In this document: positions 1 to 7,699 of the stretch, in pieces
Numbering within the stretch: the first letter of the stretch is position 1
Layout of the letters: every line of letters begins with the position of its first letter
Assembly (NCBI GenBank): GCA_934255135.1
Contig: CAKQMV010000006.1
Location: 1 to 64,000 of the forward strand
Source of the DNA: an uncultured Clostridia bacterium
GTDB lineage: Bacteria; Bacillota; Clostridia; Peptostreptococcales; Anaerovoracaceae
Reading direction: 5' to 3'
DNA: 64,000 bases
Program-made: the position numbers and the translations under genes
The notes under the pieces: generated by a model
The model's input: only the letters and a program-made list of their open reading frames with translations
Databases searched by the model: none
What the model was told of the DNA's origin: nothing

Positions 1-77
1 TCAACTACATGACCCCTGAGGAATTCTACAATCAGGAAAAGTGAGTTTTGACACTCTACTTTTAGGGGGTCACCTCA
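1..77 (+). mobile_element. Right end of an IS3-type insertion sequence (partial)
   Basis: The window opens inside a transposase tail (stop at 42-44). About 33 bases after the stop lies a GC-rich terminal-repeat-like stretch, TTTTAGGGGGTCACCTCA (60-77), ending in CA. IS3-group elements commonly end this way, with an inverted repeat rich in GGGGTCA and a terminal CA. The left end is outside the window, so the element cannot be confirmed from here, and no target duplication can be checked. Confidence 0.5.
3..44 (+). CDS. C-terminal tail of an IS3-family transposase (partial)
   Basis: The frame starting at base 3 reads NYMTPEEFYNQEK and then stops. The pattern 'L-x-Y-x-T-P-x-E-F' just before the stop is typical of the C-terminus of IS3-family OrfB integrases, which carry a DDE catalytic domain further upstream. 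Only 13 residues are visible, so the catalytic residues and any programmed frameshift lie off the left edge. Family assignment rests on this short motif and on the terminal-repeat-like bases that follow. Confidence 0.5.
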   Translation, partial: NYMTPEEFYNQEK

Positions 78-92
78 GTTTACCCCTTAGTT

Positions 93-129
93 TTGTCCAT
101 ATCAAATGCATTTCAATAAATATGGACAA
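93..129. repeat. 10-bp inverted repeat with a 17-base loop
   Basis: TTGTCCATAT at 93-102 is matched by ATATGGACAA at 120-129. There is no U-rich tail, so it is not a terminator. It lies just outside the presumed IS end, in an otherwise gene-free stretch (78-498). That stretch also contains two copies of CTTTACGCC (near 203 and 245) and one unconvincing 64-codon reading frame. I see no gene in it; an operator or an old element end are both possible. Confidence 0.35.
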
Positions 130-498
130 TTCTAGCCTGATATATCAAATCATATTCACTTCTGCAAGCAATAAACAAGTCCAAGTTTTCAGAATATAGT
201 AGCTTTACGCCGAATGCCATGTCCATGATCGAGGCATTACCTCGCTTTACGCCAAAATACTATTGTCATTCCAAGACATTCACAGACACAACAACGTATC
301 AGGCAGTGATAATCGTATCGAAGTTTCTTCAAAAATACATTCATCCAACTTATATTGCTTTTCATTTAGCAATATCTCAATACCAGTAATATTCTTAACC
401 TCTCGTTATGAAGTTTCGTCACGACCCATTGGACATTACGCGCGCAGGGAACTATAATGCAAAAAACACGTTTAGGCATCTTAAGAACAGGAGGCATA

Positions 499-1293
499 AT
501 GAATACTTCACAAAAATTCCGTAAGCAAGTCAGCCGTTATACCAAAGAGATTAATAAGAATAACGCAATCATACCAACATTACCACAGGAAACTTTTGGC
601 ATATCCAGAAGTGGAGAATCGTTGAGATATAGAGTTACTATCGGTATAGATTCTAAAGGTCAGCCAATTTATAGAGACATAAACAAGAAGAATATGCTTC
701 TTGCTTCAAACTATGTTTATCGTATGTACCTAGAACAGTTGAATGGTGATCTGCAACAAGAAGTAGATGCAATGAATGCATATCTTTCCAAACATAAAGA
801 TGTAGAGCCTGGTCACATGAACTATACACATCAAGATGAGTTCAACAAACTTTTGAGATTTAAAATTGGTACTACCAATGAAGAATTACAGAAAGGATTA
901 AATGCCAAGTATAAAATGGCCTCATTTAGAAAAGATGAATGTATAGTCCTAACCCTCCGTGGTGAACGTGTTCGTTCCAAATCCGAAGCAATCATTGCGG
1001 ATGAGCTCTTCAAACGTGGCATTCCATATGTCTATGAGCCCATTGTCGAAATTAACGGTATTGAGTACATGCCAGATTTCATCCTTGCAGATCCTGAAAC
1101 TGGCACACTTTATATATGGGAACACCTTGGCCTAATGGATAAGAATGATTACGCCTGCCGAGCCTTTGATAAATTCAAACAGTACCAATTAGAAGGCTGG
1201 ACTCTTGGCATCAATCTGATAACTACATCTGAAACCAGGGAGTTCCCTTTTACCGGCCAAAATGCAAGTGCAGCTATCGATTATTTTCTGTGA
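499..1293 (+). CDS. PD-(D/E)XK nuclease-like protein of unknown role
   Basis: The product is 264 residues from the ATG at 499, which has AGGAGG four bases upstream. An earlier in-frame ATG at 457 lacks such a site. The C-terminal half looks like a restriction-endonuclease fold: SKSEAIIADELF (E163) for the first helix, then YMPDFIL with D193, then LYIWEHLG with E208. This E-x-PDF-x-E(H)LG arrangement is seen in Vsr-like and other PD-(D/E)XK proteins where the usual ExK lysine is replaced. The N-terminal ~140 residues are not recognised. It sits alone beside an IS end and is followed by a short hairpin terminator. No partner methylase or defence gene is visible. A nuclease is a fold-based inference; substrate unknown. 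Confidence 0.6.
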   Translation: MNTSQKFRKQVSRYTKEINKNNAIIPTLPQETFGISRSGESLRYRVTIGIDSKGQPIYRDINKKNMLLASNYVYRMYLEQLNGDLQQEVDAMNAYLSKHKDVEPGHMNYTHQDEFNKLLRFKIGTTNEELQKGLNAKYKMASFRKDECIVLTLRGERVRSKSEAIIADELFKRGIPYVYEPIVEINGIEYMPDFILADPETGTLYIWEHLGLMDKNDYACRAFDKFKQYQLEGWTLGINLITTSETREFPFTGQNASAAIDYFL

Positions 1294-1345
1294 ATTTGAA
1301 GTCTGCTGATTATTGATACTGCTTCGACGCCTTGCAGGTTGTTGC

Positions 1346-1367
1346 GGTGCCCCGCACGGGGTTTTTC
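1346..1367 (+). terminator. Hairpin terminator after the nuclease-like gene
   Basis: CCCC (1350-1353) pairs with GGGG (1358-1361) around a four-base loop and is followed at once by TTTTT. It lies about 55 bases past the stop of the plus-strand gene. Confidence 0.6.
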
Positions 1368-1375
1368 TGCATATA

Positions 1376-1406
1376 GGAAAAGCAGCTGCCAGTCAGCTGC
1401 TTTTCT
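1376..1406. terminator. Bidirectional terminator, mainly for the fRMsr gene
   Basis: AAAAGCAGCTG (1378-1388) pairs with CAGCTGCTTTT (1394-1404) around a five-base loop. On the minus strand it lies directly after the stop of the fRMsr gene and reads into TTTTCC. The symmetrical A/T ends let it work in both directions. Confidence 0.75.
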
Positions 1407-1415
1407 AATCACACT

Positions 1416-1865
1416 TTATTTAAGTACTTTCTCTATCACCTTAGCCAGCGCTTCAAGTCCTTCGCGGTCTTCTTCTGTAAATCGTCCGATGCTTGGACTG
1501 TCGATATCGAGCACTCCGTAAATCTCGCCATTCTTGTGTAGTGGCACAACTATCTCGGAGTTGCTTGCTGAGTCGCAGGCAATGTGTCCTGGAAACTGGT
1601 GCACATCGCACACAAGCTGTGTGCTGTCCTCGCTTACAGCTGTTCCGCACACGCCTTTGCCAGCCTGAATTCTTGTGCACGCAACCTTGCCCTGAAATGG
1701 TCCGAGCTTCAGCAGGCCGTCATCCATGATGTAGAAGCCTGCCCAGTTGATGTCATCAAGCTGATTCCATATGAGCGCAGAAGCGTTCGCAAGGTTCGAT
1801 ATGTTGTAGTCAACACCGTCAGCAAGAGCTTTCATTGCGGCTGTCATGTATTTATAATCTGCCAT
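1416..1865 (-). CDS. msrC: Free methionine-(R)-sulfoxide reductase (GAF domain)
   Basis: This single-GAF-domain enzyme of 149 residues reduces free methionine-R-sulfoxide with thioredoxin-type reductant. The family signature is clear: VACTRI with C63, GKGVCG with C73, then DVHQFPGHIACDSAS with C97. The 10- and 24-residue spacing matches the three catalytic or resolving cysteines known in yeast and E. coli fRMsr. A fourth cysteine, C86, is also present. Its start overlaps the end of the MGMT-like gene by 14 bases, so the two are probably translationally coupled. The pairing suggests a small damage-repair operon (oxidised methionine and alkylated bases), which is inference. Length is normal for the family. 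Confidence 0.92.
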   Translation of the reverse strand: MADYKYMTAAMKALADGVDYNISNLANASALIWNQLDDINWAGFYIMDDGLLKLGPFQGKVACTRIQAGKGVCGTAVSEDSTQLVCDVHQFPGHIACDSASNSEIVVPLHKNGEIYGVLDIDSPSIGRFTEEDREGLEALAKVIEKVLK

Positions 1866-2259
1866 TTACGTTCACCTCATTTTCGTTGGAATCGCCCGAA
1901 GGGTTGATGTTCGTTTCCGTATTGGAAATCAACTCCCACTCCGGTCTCCACCTATAGACCTCAAGGTCCACCTTATAATTTATAACCTCGATGCCGTCCT
2001 CCTCGAGCCTGCGCCTCTGTTCGCGCATCCCGCCGAAGGCATAATTCTTCGAAAGCATTCCCTTCGAATTTACAATGCGAAAGCACGGCGTTCCATCAGG
2101 ATCTGGATTCACATGTAGCGCATTACCGACCGCTCTCGCCGCGCCGGGGCTTCCGGCCAGCTTAGCTATATCTCCGTAGGTCGAAACGTAGCCCTCCGGA
2201 ATCATTCGCACCACCTCGTAAACCTTTCGTGCAAAAGCATTGTCACGCATCAGTGCCAT
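1852..2259 (-). CDS. MGMT/ATL-family DNA-binding protein
   Basis: The 135-residue product has the winged-helix DNA-binding domain of O6-alkylguanine-DNA alkyltransferases (GYVSTYGDIAKLAG, then AARAVGNALHVNPD). The active-site stretch reads PCFRIVNSKG. The alkyl-acceptor cysteine is kept, but the histidine of the classical PCHR motif is Phe. Alkyltransferase-like (ATL) proteins instead lose the Cys (PWHR). It lacks the N-terminal domain of full-length Ogt/Ada. About 30 polar residues extend beyond the fold (NTETNINPSGDSNENEVN). Probable role: recognition, and perhaps repair, of alkylated guanine. It lies 4 bases after the PAP2 gene stop and overlaps the fRMsr start. Confidence 0.85.
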   Translation of the reverse strand: MALMRDNAFARKVYEVVRMIPEGYVSTYGDIAKLAGSPGAARAVGNALHVNPDPDGTPCFRIVNSKGMLSKNYAFGGMREQRRRLEEDGIEVINYKVDLEVYRWRPEWELISNTETNINPSGDSNENEVNVNGRL

Positions 2260-2263
2260 CCCG

Positions 2264-2917
2264 CTACGCTCTCTTTCTTGAGATGTTGTAGTAGAATGTC
2301 ACAATTGTGAGTCCGTAAAGGACTCCACCGATGATGTCGGTTGCCCAGTGGCAACCGGAAAGAAGTCTTCCCGCGCACATGATGCAAATCATCGCGATTG
2401 ACAGGATGACCAGAATCGTTGCGAGCGCCTTTTTGCCCTTGAACTGGCGAGCCCACTCGATGGCAGCAGTTCCAAAAACTACGACAACGAGCATTGTGTG
2501 TGATGATGGAAATGATGCTTCAGCTTCCATCTCGCCTGGCATAATCATCGGTCTGTAATTGATAACCACAAATTCAAAAGCTGCATAAACAACGGCCATC
2601 ACAACATAAGTGACGCCAAGTGTGATGATGCCTCTATCGACCTTAAGAAGGTTCCTTCTCTTGATAAGCTGCATCAGGCCGGCAAGACCGAACGACAGTA
2701 CAACGAGAATCGCCACGTAGCCGATAATCTCTGTGATTGAATACCATCTCATATCAGAGCCGAGGCTCTGGTTTACGCTCAGATTGAACGCACCGAAGCC
2801 GACATCAGTTCCGTTAGCCGCGATTGGCTGTGGATCATACAGAACAGCAGCTGCAGTGAATACAGCTGTGATTATAACCATGATTATTGTAGTAATATAA
2901 TTTTTTATTGAATTCAT
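2264..2917 (-). CDS. PAP2-family membrane phosphatase
   Basis: This is an integral membrane phosphatase of about 217 residues. I chose the ATG at 2917, preceded by GGGAGG; the longer frame adds 14 residues without a good ribosome site. PAP2 motifs appear in order: YRPMIMPG (motif 1, though the usual preceding Lys is not obvious), SFPSSHT (motif 2, catalytic His in PSSH) and GRLLSGCHWATDIIGG (motif 3, nucleophile-type His plus Asp). About six hydrophobic segments surround them. Such enzymes dephosphorylate undecaprenyl pyrophosphate or phosphatidate-type lipids; the substrate cannot be told here. It is followed after 4 bases by the MGMT-like gene. Confidence 0.85.
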   Translation of the reverse strand: MNSIKNYITTIIMVIITAVFTAAAVLYDPQPIAANGTDVGFGAFNLSVNQSLGSDMRWYSITEIIGYVAILVVLSFGLAGLMQLIKRRNLLKVDRGIITLGVTYVVMAVVYAAFEFVVINYRPMIMPGEMEAEASFPSSHTMLVVVVFGTAAIEWARQFKGKKALATILVILSIAMICIMCAGRLLSGCHWATDIIGGVLYGLTIVTFYYNISRKRA

Positions 2918-2968
2918 CTCACATTCCTCCCTGTGATTAAGACTCAACAATGATATCACAAAGTTATA

Positions 2969-4459
2969 CTAAAAGCACTTATCGATAATATCCTGATCTA
3001 GCCCATTTCCAGAGGTTGCTTTGCCGATGCCAAAATACAGAATTCCTCCCGCGAGAAGTCCCCACACGACCGCATTTATTCCGGCCACCGCGACATTGTA
3101 ATAACAGAAAACATAAGTCGCTGCAGCACCTATCGAGCTTGCAACAGCAGCCTGCTTTGTGCCTTTTTTCCAGAAAAGACCGCCAACAAGAGGCCAGAAG
3201 AAAGTACACTCAAGACCACCGAGGGCAAAAAGATTCAGAAAGAATATAATCTCCGGCGGATTGATTGTCAGCACCATTACGATTACTCCAAGAATAAACG
3301 TAAAGAGTGAGCTGACCTTTCTTACGTTCTTGTTGTATGATTCTATTTTCTTAGGGTCATCTTTAACTATGTAATTTCTCCACAGGTCTCTGATAATCGC
3401 CGCCGATGCAAGAATCAGAAGCGAATCAGCTGTTGACATGACCGCGGCCATCGGAGCCGCGAGGAAGATTCCCGCAACACCAACCGGCATGATTTTTTGC
3501 ACGATGTATGGGATGAAATAATCTGATGTCTCAAGGCACTCTGTTGGACCAAGAAGAGCTCCCGCCCATGTTCCCGCAAGGTGCATTCCTACGATGACAA
3601 AGCTGCAGGTCAGCGCGCCAATCCACATCGCAGAGTGAAGGCTCTTGGTATCCTTAAAGCCCATCGAACGAACCGCGGTCTGCGGAAGTCCGAGCGTTCC
3701 GAAACCAACGAGCACCCAGAAGCTAAGAAGAGTTCCTGGCGTATACACCGCGGTCAGGTTATCGTAAACATCCGGCAGATTCTGCTGCAGCCCCACATCG
3801 ATCCCCGAAAGTCCGCCGCCCTCTTTCAGGACGAAGAATATAAACAGGAACGTTCCGATGCACATGATGATTCCCTGAATCGTGTCTGTTATCGCAACCG
3901 CACTGAAGCCGCCAAAAGCCGTATAGATTATAACGACTGCCCCGAAGATAAGAAGTGAGTTCACGTGGTTGAGGCCTGTGATTGACGCGATAAGTGTCGC
4001 ACCACCGGTAAACTGTCCAATCATCTGTGAGATGAAAAATGCCACCATAAGCAGGGATGTGATGATTACAAGCGCATCACTTTTGTACCTAGCCTTGAGA
4101 TAACCAACAACGGTCACGGCGCCGGTTCTTCTCGAAACAATCGCGAGCTTGTTGCCTAAAACTCCGAGAACAAGGAATGTTACCGGAACCTGCACAGCCG
4201 CAATCCACGCCTGTGCATAGCCATAAGTCATACCTGCCGCACCTGGTCCAGAAACGAATGAGCTTACAGATGTGTAGGTTGCCATAGTAGTCATGGCAAG
4301 CATAAGACCAGTCATGCTTCTGCCGCCAATAAAATATTTTTTCTCTTCGGAAAGCGAGTTTGCTTTCTCTTGTCTCTTACTGAATATTATTCCAACCGCC
4401 GCATTAATAAGCAGGTATACGACAAAAATCGCCAGGATGATAGACTGATTCTTACTCAT
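2969..4459 (-). CDS. panF: Sodium/pantothenate symporter PanF (SSS family)
   Basis: A sodium:solute symporter of about 496 residues with roughly 13 membrane segments. Family features include FIGGRSMTGLMLAMTTMATYTSVSSFVSGPG near the N-terminus, GGFSAVAITDTIQG in the middle, and AAPMAAVMSTADSLLILASAAIIRDLW for the sodium-site helix. The start at 4459 was chosen because it overlaps the stop of the YhdT gene by 8 bases, the same yhdT-panF pair as in E. coli. That neighbour is the main reason to prefer pantothenate over proline or other SSS substrates. The organism also carries panB and panC at 45-47 kb, so import may complement synthesis. Confidence 0.87.
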   Translation of the reverse strand: MSKNQSIILAIFVVYLLINAAVGIIFSKRQEKANSLSEEKKYFIGGRSMTGLMLAMTTMATYTSVSSFVSGPGAAGMTYGYAQAWIAAVQVPVTFLVLGVLGNKLAIVSRRTGAVTVVGYLKARYKSDALVIITSLLMVAFFISQMIGQFTGGATLIASITGLNHVNSLLIFGAVVIIYTAFGGFSAVAITDTIQGIIMCIGTFLFIFFVLKEGGGLSGIDVGLQQNLPDVYDNLTAVYTPGTLLSFWVLVGFGTLGLPQTAVRSMGFKDTKSLHSAMWIGALTCSFVIVGMHLAGTWAGALLGPTECLETSDYFIPYIVQKIMPVGVAGIFLAAPMAAVMSTADSLLILASAAIIRDLWRNYIVKDDPKKIESYNKNVRKVSSLFTFILGVIVMVLTINPPEIIFFLNLFALGGLECTFFWPLVGGLFWKKGTKQAAVASSIGAAATYVFCYYNVAVAGINAVVWGLLAGGILYFGIGKATSGNGLDQDIIDKCF

Positions 4460-4724
4460 CGAGATCCACCTCCATTTCATCGTCATACTCGAAATCAATG
4501 AAAACGTGTTTCAGGAGGAAGCGCACTCCTATCAGTGCAATCAGCACTGTACCGAACACCGACACACTAAACCACGCCGGCATTCCCATAAAATAAAGAC
4601 CAGTGCCGTTTAACGCAAAGGCTGTCCCTATATGCCAAATCGCACATAAAAATACGACAACAAGGGTGCCTTTGATCTCCCGAACGCACTGGTCATGCTT
4701 CTCTTGCTTAGAAAGCTTCTTCAT
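4452..4724 (-). CDS. yhdT: YhdT family small membrane protein (DUF997)
   Basis: A 90-residue protein starting at the ATG at 4724, preceded by GAAGGAGAATTTAAT. It begins with a charged stretch (KKLSKQEKHDQCVREIKGT), then two hydrophobic helices (VVVFLCAIWHIGTAFAL and a second at FSVSVFGTVLIALIGVRFLL), and ends acidic (FEYDDEMEVDLDE). This is the DUF997/YhdT layout, and the gene overlaps panF, its usual partner. Small partner proteins of SSS transporters are thought to aid assembly or function; the exact role is not established. Confidence 0.85.
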   Translation of the reverse strand: MKKLSKQEKHDQCVREIKGTLVVVFLCAIWHIGTAFALNGTGLYFMGMPAWFSVSVFGTVLIALIGVRFLLKHVFIDFEYDDEMEVDLDE

Positions 4725-4808
4725 ATTAAATTCTCCTTCATACTCAAGGTCAAGTTTCGCACGCGAATACCTGCCGTCCAAGATTATATATTGTAGCGTG
4801 CTTTCTGT

Positions 4809-4858
4809 CAAAAAAAGTGTGACTCCCCTGCGACGAGAACCGTCCGCAGCGAAGTCAC
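4809..4858 (-). terminator. Terminator after hslO
   Basis: On the minus strand GTGACT and CTGCG pair with CGCAG and AGTCAC (4819-4824 with 4853-4858; 4828-4832 with 4845-4849), followed by a run of seven T (4810-4816). It closes the hslO transcript and separates it from yhdT-panF. Confidence 0.8.
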
Positions 4859-4870
4859 GCCAATTTGTCT

Positions 4871-5737
4871 CTACAAATATTCTTTCAGCTCATCAACTGT
4901 AAACTTATACGCAGTATTACAGAAGAAGCACTTTACTTCGATATCTTCACCCTCGTCAATCATTTCCTGAAGGTCTGCCTTGCTGATTGTTGCAAGTGCC
5001 TCGCTTACTCTCTCCTTGCTGCAGTTACAGTGGAATCTGACATCTTCCTTATCTGTAATCTCAAGGTCAAGATCACCAAGAATGTGCTCAAGAATCATCT
5101 CTGGTGTCATGCCCTCTTCCATAAGGGTTGTAACAGGGCTTGTCTCTGAAATCTTCTTCTCAAGAGCTGCGATTGTTTCCTCTTCAACATCAGGCATAAT
5201 CTGAATGATAAATCCACCCGCATGCTTAACACTTGAGTCAGTGTCTACCATAACGCCAAGTCCTACAGCTGACGGAGTCTGCTCTGAAACTGTAAAGTAG
5301 TACGCAAGGTCGTCACCAATCTCACCAGTCTGAAGCTCAACAGTTCCGTTGTACGGATCAGTAAGTCCAAGATCCATTACGATGTTCAGAGTTCCGTTTC
5401 CAACTGCCGCACCTACATCGAGCTTGCCGGCATACTTCAGCGGAATATCAACAGATGGATTACCAGGGAAGCCCTTAACGTTTCCGTGACTGTCTGCTGT
5501 TACTGTCATATTTCCGATAGGACCGTCGCCCTTAACTGTAAGCGTAATGAGATCCTTGTCACCCTTCATCATTGAGCCCATCATTGCGCCTGCTGTCAAA
5601 AGTCTTCCAAGTGCCGCTGTTACAACAGGGTAAGTGAAATGTCTCTCTCTCGCTTCGGCCACAGTCTCCGTTGTTCTTGCTGCAAAAGCACGGACTGTTC
5701 CGTTTGCCGCGATTCCTCTTACTATATAATCACTCAT
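4871..5737 (-). CDS. hslO: Hsp33 redox-regulated chaperone
   Basis: Hsp33 is a cytosolic holdase switched on by oxidation and unfolding. The 288-residue product has the usual length. The N-terminal domain carries the family core (YPVVTAALGRLLTAGAMMGSMMKG, then LTVKGDGPIGNMTVTAD and VKGFPGNPSV). The C-terminal zinc redox switch is complete: C237-x-C239 in FHCNCSKERV and C270-x-x-C273 in KCFFCNTAY. The start at 5737 is an ATG with GGAGG 11 bases upstream; the longer frame would use a TTG lying on that site. The gene is monocistronic, divergent from the coiled-coil protein gene, and closed by a clear terminator. Confidence 0.95.
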   Translation of the reverse strand: MSDYIVRGIAANGTVRAFAARTTETVAEARERHFTYPVVTAALGRLLTAGAMMGSMMKGDKDLITLTVKGDGPIGNMTVTADSHGNVKGFPGNPSVDIPLKYAGKLDVGAAVGNGTLNIVMDLGLTDPYNGTVELQTGEIGDDLAYYFTVSEQTPSAVGLGVMVDTDSSVKHAGGFIIQIMPDVEEETIAALEKKISETSPVTTLMEEGMTPEMILEHILGDLDLEITDKEDVRFHCNCSKERVSEALATISKADLQEMIDEGEDIEVKCFFCNTAYKFTVDELKEYL

Positions 5738-5816
5738 TGTCTTATACTCCTCCAATTCGAATACTACTATCCCATAAAATCGGCTCTATTTCAAGTGAAT
5801 CTCTTGTTAAGATTTT

Positions 5817-5880
5817 GTTGACACGACAACTTCCTCTATGTTATAAATATGTTCGTTATGTATTTTGTTGTCATAACAAC
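5817..5880 (+). promoter_or_regulatory. Sigma-A-type promoter with two operator-like palindromes
   Basis: A -35 TTGACA (5818-5823) and a -10 TATAAA (5842-5847) are separated by 18 bases. Two near-identical 14-bp imperfect palindromes fit GTTGWCAYRACAAC. One is at 5817-5830, over the -35 box. The other is at 5867-5880, downstream of the -10, and they are exactly 50 bp apart. This geometry is typical of repression by a TetR/MarR-type dimer; no such gene is adjacent, so the regulator is unknown. Confidence 0.65.
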
Positions 5881-5932
5881 ATCTTTCGCGAAATTAGAAA
5901 CTAATGAATTTTATAATAACAGGAGATTAAAT

Positions 5933-7513
5933 ATGAAAAAGATTTCAACCATAACCAGCATAGCACTAATCTGTTTCTGTGCTTTTAGCATGGTTGCGTC
6001 AGTTCAGGGAATGAACGATGTGCTCGATGCCAAGAGCTACTGGGAATCACAGGGCGATGCAGAGCAGGCAATCGATACCCTTGAGGACGGACTCGAAACA
6101 CTAAAGTCCAAAGAGTCCGCTTACCAGAAGGGTCTTAAGGAGTACAAGAAGGGCAAAGCTGATTACGCTACAGGACTTGCTGAGTACGAGAAAGGTCAGA
6201 ATGATCTTGCCGCAGGCAAGAAACGTCTTTCTGATGGAGAAGCAGAATATTCAAACGGACTCAAAACAATTCGCACGGCAGAAAAAAATTACGGCGGAAG
6301 CGGAGTACCCGTACTTAAGGCAGCACATGATAATGTTGATAGGCTTTTGGCCGCAAGAGGAAACTTAAGCGCATCAGCATCAATCGTTGCGTCATCATCA
6401 GGTGGCAGGGTAAATGCGGCTCAGGCTCAGACAATTTTCAGCGGAGTTAACGAGCTCGTTAGAGGATACGGCGAGCAGAAAGCCATCGCAACCGTCGCAG
6501 CAACAGCAGGATCTGACGCAAAGACAGTAGGTATGATTTATAAGGGCGTGAAGCAGGCAATGAGCCAGGGACTCCCACAAGCCAAAGCTATCGAGGCCGT
6601 TTCAATGCAATCAGGCGTACCAGCAAACGTTATCATGGCAGCCTACGGCGGAGTTGTGAAGCTTATGAGCGGATATTCACATTCCGAGGCATACGCTGCA
6701 GTAGCCGCAAAATCCGGCACCGATGCAGCATCTGTTCAGACAGTTTACTCAAATGTTGCCGCTCTTTATAACGGCCTTTCAAAGTCATCTGCTGAATCTA
6801 TGGTCGCATCAGCAGCCGGCAAATCAGCTAAAGAAATCAACAAGGCATACACTGGATACAACACATATGTAAACGGAAAGCAGCGACTTGCAAGCGCCAA
6901 AGTACAGCTCGCAAACGGCAGAACTGAGCTTGCAGAAGGACAGGCAAAGCTCGATGCCGGCCAAAAGGAGCTTGCCGAGGGTAAGGCTAAACTCGCGGCC
7001 GCAAAGAAGCAGCTTAAGCAGTTCGAGGACGGACGCGCTCAGGCAATCGAAGGCACAGAGACACTTATCGCAACAGAGTCATACGAAGGAGTCGATTCAA
7101 TCACAAAAAGACTCGGCGCTGACTTCAACTATATGAAGAACAAAACTGATATTGATTACAACGAAGCCGCAAAGGCAATCGCTGCAGCCCGCTCATTCCT
7201 CGATGATACAAGAGCCACTGTAACAGATGAGCTTACAGCCCGTGGAATTGGATACGCAGTTCTGATTGCGTCTGCACTTCTTGGAGCACTCGCTGCATTC
7301 GGACTTCTCACTGCCCGAAAGAAATTTGCTCTCATCGCAGGCGTCCTGTCTATCGCTTCGGCAATCTTCGGACTTGTGAAGGAATCAGGAGCCGGCCATG
7401 TAATGTCTGATGTAGCCGGCTCATCAATAGGAAGCATTCAGTACATTGCGCCAGTGCTTATGATCATTGCTGCACTGGCCGCAATCCTCCTAAAGCGAAA
7501 GGAGTCACTATAG
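5933..7513 (+). CDS. Membrane-anchored coiled-coil protein with Ala-rich tandem repeats (YhgE/Pip-like helix pattern)
   Basis: The 526-residue product starts at the ATG at 5933, which has AGGAG upstream. Residues 7-25 form a signal-anchor helix. Residues 45-120 and 315-365 are two stretches of the repeated Y/L-x-x-G heptad-like pattern (LKEYKKGKADYATGLAEYEKG; LAEGQAKLDAGQKELAEG) known from YhgE/Pip-type proteins. Between them sit four tandem repeats of 34-35 residues (162-195, 196-230, 231-264, 265-298) plus a partial fifth, of the form A-x-x-V-x-x-x-Y-x-G-V...A-x-x-x-V-A-x-x-S-G. Three hydrophobic helices end the protein (about 440-460, 466-483, 503-520). This implies a large extracytoplasmic helical stalk tethered at both ends. 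Function unknown. Confidence 0.7.
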   Translation: MKKISTITSIALICFCAFSMVASVQGMNDVLDAKSYWESQGDAEQAIDTLEDGLETLKSKESAYQKGLKEYKKGKADYATGLAEYEKGQNDLAAGKKRLSDGEAEYSNGLKTIRTAEKNYGGSGVPVLKAAHDNVDRLLAARGNLSASASIVASSSGGRVNAAQAQTIFSGVNELVRGYGEQKAIATVAATAGSDAKTVGMIYKGVKQAMSQGLPQAKAIEAVSMQSGVPANVIMAAYGGVVKLMSGYSHSEAYAAVAAKSGTDAASVQTVYSNVAALYNGLSKSSAESMVASAAGKSAKEINKAYTGYNTYVNGKQRLASAKVQLANGRTELAEGQAKLDAGQKELAEGKAKLAAAKKQLKQFEDGRAQAIEGTETLIATESYEGVDSITKRLGADFNYMKNKTDIDYNEAAKAIAAARSFLDDTRATVTDELTARGIGYAVLIASALLGALAAFGLLTARKKFALIAGVLSIASAIFGLVKESGAGHVMSDVAGSSIGSIQYIAPVLMIIAALAAILLKRKESL

Positions 7514-7603
7514 TCACTCACTACATTCGCTCGAAGCAGTAACTTTTAATAAGTCGATTTAAATCCAACCTCGTAACCTTACGGATTTAAAATCTCTTAA
7601 TGA

Positions 7604-7640
7604 CCTGCACCACAAAGCCAAGCGCTGGTGCAGGTTTTCT
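7604..7640 (+). terminator. Terminator after the coiled-coil gene
   Basis: CCTGCACCA (7604-7612) pairs perfectly with TGGTGCAGG (7626-7634), followed by TTTTCT. It lies about 90 bases past the stop. Confidence 0.85.
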
Positions 7641-7699
7641 CATTGCATATTTCCGCAGGCCTATGCAACAGCCAAGCAACGGCAGACACTTGGAGACTC

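Noticed and set aside
263..457. 64-codon frame upstream of the nuclease-like gene
   Set aside because: It begins at a TTG without a ribosome site, has no recognisable motif and ends at the next gene's non-preferred start.
1..1300. Prophage or integrated plasmid at the left edge
   Set aside because: Only an IS tail and one orphan nuclease-like gene are visible; no integrase, capsid, replication gene or attachment-site repeat is present.
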